Positions 26,061 through 27,539 of a stretch of DNA of 27,539 nucleotides are shown in pieces. This DNA is from Aeolococcus sp035552595 (GTDB lineage Bacteria; Chloroflexota; Dormibacteria; Aeolococcales; Aeolococcaceae), in assembly GCA_035552595.1 (NCBI GenBank), contig DASZKZ010000072.1, positions 1 to 27,539 on the forward strand, read 5' to 3'. How positions within the stretch are numbered: position 1 is the first letter of the stretch; each line of letters begins with the position of its first letter. A model generated the notes under the pieces. That model was not told the origin of the DNA. It did no database searches and saw nothing but the letters and a program-made list of their open reading frames with translations. A program made the translations under genes and the position numbers.

Positions 26061-26935
26061 TGACGCGCGGTCGTCCGCCGCTCCGAGGCCACGTGCTCCG
26101 CATCCTCGCGGTCGTGCCGGTGCTTGCCTCGTTCACGGTGATCGGCACGGCGGCGAGGGTGGGACCGGCCGTCTCCAGCTGCGCGCAGGCGGCGACGGTG
26201 CATCACGCCGCCTTGGTCGTCGAGCACAGCAACGGAGCGGTCATCAAGGTGTGCGTGTCGTTCACCGCTGATTCCATCACCGGCGACCAGTTGCTGGCGA
26301 GCAGCGGGGTTCAGTACGCGACTGCGGACTACGGGTCCACCGGAAAGGCGGTCTGCCAGATCGACGGCGAGCCGTCGTCGTACCCCTCCGGCTGCTGGAC
26401 GGCGAGCAGCCCCTACTGGGCCATGTTCGTCAGCCGCGCGGGCGCATCCTGGCAGGTGTCCAGCCTCGGCATCTCGTCGCAGACATTCCGCGACGGCGAT
26501 GCCGAGGGCTTCCGCTACGAGAGCCAGAGCTCGTCCGCCGTTCCGCCGTCGCCTGCCGGCGTCTGTCCGCTTCCGAGCTCACCCACTCCCGCACCTGTCA
26601 GAACGCCGACGCCGATCCCGAGAGGCACATCCACCGCCGTACCTCGATCCACAGTGAGCCAGGCCATGCCCTCGCCGTCGACGGCCATCCCGGTTCCGTC
26701 ACCGTCATCTGTTCAGCCCTCGGCCAGCAACTCCAGCGGCAGCGTACCGACGACGAATGCATCGGCTCGCGCCGGCATCGCCACCAGCCGCAGCACGACT
26801 CCGCCCGCTCCGCCGCCTCTCCTGAGCACCGGAGCGTGGGCCGCGTCGATCCTCGGCGCCGGCCTCCTGATCCTGCTCGTGGTTCAGGTGGTACGAGCGC
26901 AGCGGCGCCCATCGCCTCCAGGGTGGCAGCCGTGA
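26057..26935 (+). CDS. Secreted DUF4430-like beta-domain protein (transcobalamin beta-domain-like)
   Basis: A 292-residue protein whose ATG overlaps the previous stop as ATGA. Residues about 12-45 are a signal peptide. Residues about 48-157 look like the DUF4430 domain: a beta strand, SITGDQLLASSGV helix, CQIDG, then YWAMFVSRAGASWQVSS and FRDGDAEGFRYES. In DUF4430 these blocks read IDG, YWxYxxNG and xDGDxVEWxY. That domain is the C-terminal half of animal B12 carriers. Four Cys could form two disulphides (C66, C100, C113 and one more). A Pro/Ser/Thr stalk of about 90 residues leads to LLSTG (255-259), a membrane helix and basic residues. The resemblance is from memory, not a search. Confidence 0.75.
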   Translation: MMTRGRPPLRGHVLRILAVVPVLASFTVIGTAARVGPAVSSCAQAATVHHAALVVEHSNGAVIKVCVSFTADSITGDQLLASSGVQYATADYGSTGKAVCQIDGEPSSYPSGCWTASSPYWAMFVSRAGASWQVSSLGISSQTFRDGDAEGFRYESQSSSAVPPSPAGVCPLPSSPTPAPVRTPTPIPRGTSTAVPRSTVSQAMPSPSTAIPVPSPSSVQPSASNSSGSVPTTNASARAGIATSRSTTPPAPPPLLSTGAWAASILGAGLLILLVVQVVRAQRRPSPPGWQP

Positions 26936-27539
26936 GCGGCCGGCCCCGCGCGCTGCTGTCCTGGAGCAGTGGCAAGGACAGCGCCTATGCGCTCTCAGTG
27001 CTGCGGGATGCGGATGAGCTAGATGTGGTCGGCCTGGTCACGACTCTGAATGCGGATGCAGGGCGTGTCGCCATGCACGCGGTGCGCGAGCGGTTGCTCG
27101 ACCTGCAGGCGGCAGCGGTCGGACTGCCGGTGTGGAAGGTCGCCATCCCGTCGCCCTGTTCGAACGACGAATACGAGGCGGCGATGGCGGAGGTGGTGGA
27201 ACGTGCCGTCCGCGAGCACATCGCGCACATGGCGTTCGGCGACCTGTTCCTCGCCGACATCCGTGCCTACCGCGAGGATCGTCTCGCCGGCACGGGGATC
27301 TCTCCTCTGTTTCCCCTGTGGGGCCGGGACACCGGCGCGCTCGCTCGTGAGATGGTGGCCGCCGGGGTGCGCGCCGTTCTCACCTGCGTCGACCCCAGCC
27401 AGCTCGACGCGGGCTTCGCCGGACAGAGCTTTGACGGCACGCTCCTCGATCGCCTGCCGTCGAGCTGCGATCCCTGCGGCGAACGAGGCGAGTTCCACAC
27501 ATTTGCCTGGCACGGCCCCGGGTTTGAGCACCCTGTCCA
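26932..27539 (+). CDS. Dph6-related PP-loop ATPase (partial, C-terminus outside window)
   Basis: GTG at 26932 overlaps the previous stop as GTGA, so the gene is the third of the B12-controlled unit. The 202 visible residues match the adenine-nucleotide alpha-hydrolase family related to diphthine-ammonia ligase. The PP-loop SSGKDS is at residues 12-17. FGDLFLADIRAYREDRL and PLWGRDT follow, and CDPCGERGEFHTFAW is the family's C-terminal signature. The family is about 215-225 residues, so only a few are missing. Bacteria have no diphthamide, so the real reaction is unknown; ATP-dependent adenylation and amidation is the family chemistry. Its place here suggests a role in cobalamin or corrinoid amide handling, as an inference. 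Confidence 0.85.
   Translation, partial: MSGRPRALLSWSSGKDSAYALSVLRDADELDVVGLVTTLNADAGRVAMHAVRERLLDLQAAAVGLPVWKVAIPSPCSNDEYEAAMAEVVERAVREHIAHMAFGDLFLADIRAYREDRLAGTGISPLFPLWGRDTGALAREMVAAGVRAVLTCVDPSQLDAGFAGQSFDGTLLDRLPSSCDPCGERGEFHTFAWHGPGFEHPV

Noticed and set aside
26560..26820. Pro/Ser/Thr-rich stretch as a tandem repeat or CRISPR-like array
   Set aside because: There is no regular repeat unit at DNA level; it is a low-complexity stalk in the DUF4430-like protein.

Overview
The window is GC-rich DNA, coding on both strands with short gaps, and reads as a bacterial chromosome segment. A complete 14-gene nuo operon, -10 elements set directly in front of start codons, an MshA-type glycosyltransferase and sortase-like C-terminal tails suggest a high-GC, probably monoderm lineage (Actinomycetota, Chloroflexota or Dormibacterota type). 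The sequence alone does not fix the phylum. I saw no IS element, CRISPR array, rRNA or tRNA gene.

Layout. 1-3266: a SAM methyltransferase (cut by the window edge), a histidine phosphatase, a short FAD-binding-domain protein, and a DUF885 metallopeptidase-like protein. The last two diverge from a mirror-symmetric 35-bp promoter dyad. 3337-18295 (minus strand): nuoA to nuoN in canonical order, encoding proton-pumping NADH:quinone oxidoreductase. Genes overlap or abut except for a 493-bp gap between nuoD and nuoE that is full of nested inverted repeats. 18410-22817: an SDR, a small acidic protein, a DUF2231-Rieske membrane protein, a divergent yceI/marR pair sharing an operator-like dyad, and a zinc-ribbon PrsW-like membrane protein. 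22899-24191: a GT4 glycosyltransferase. 24340-24525: a doubtful small ORF.

24585-27539: a cobalamin riboswitch precedes three overlapping genes. The first encodes a secreted alpha/alpha-barrel-like repeat protein, the second a secreted DUF4430-like beta-domain protein, and the third a Dph6-related PP-loop ATPase (cut by the window edge). Animal intrinsic factor and transcobalamin join an alpha/alpha barrel to a DUF4430-type beta domain in one chain. Here the two halves appear as separate, C-terminally anchored proteins under B12 control. This is the most interesting system in the window.

A recurring regulatory pattern is a -10-like TAnnnT hexamer about 7 nt before the initiation codon, with no Shine-Dalgarno sequence, implying many leaderless transcripts. 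Genes with a real SD (yceI, the SDR, the B12-controlled gene) have longer leaders.
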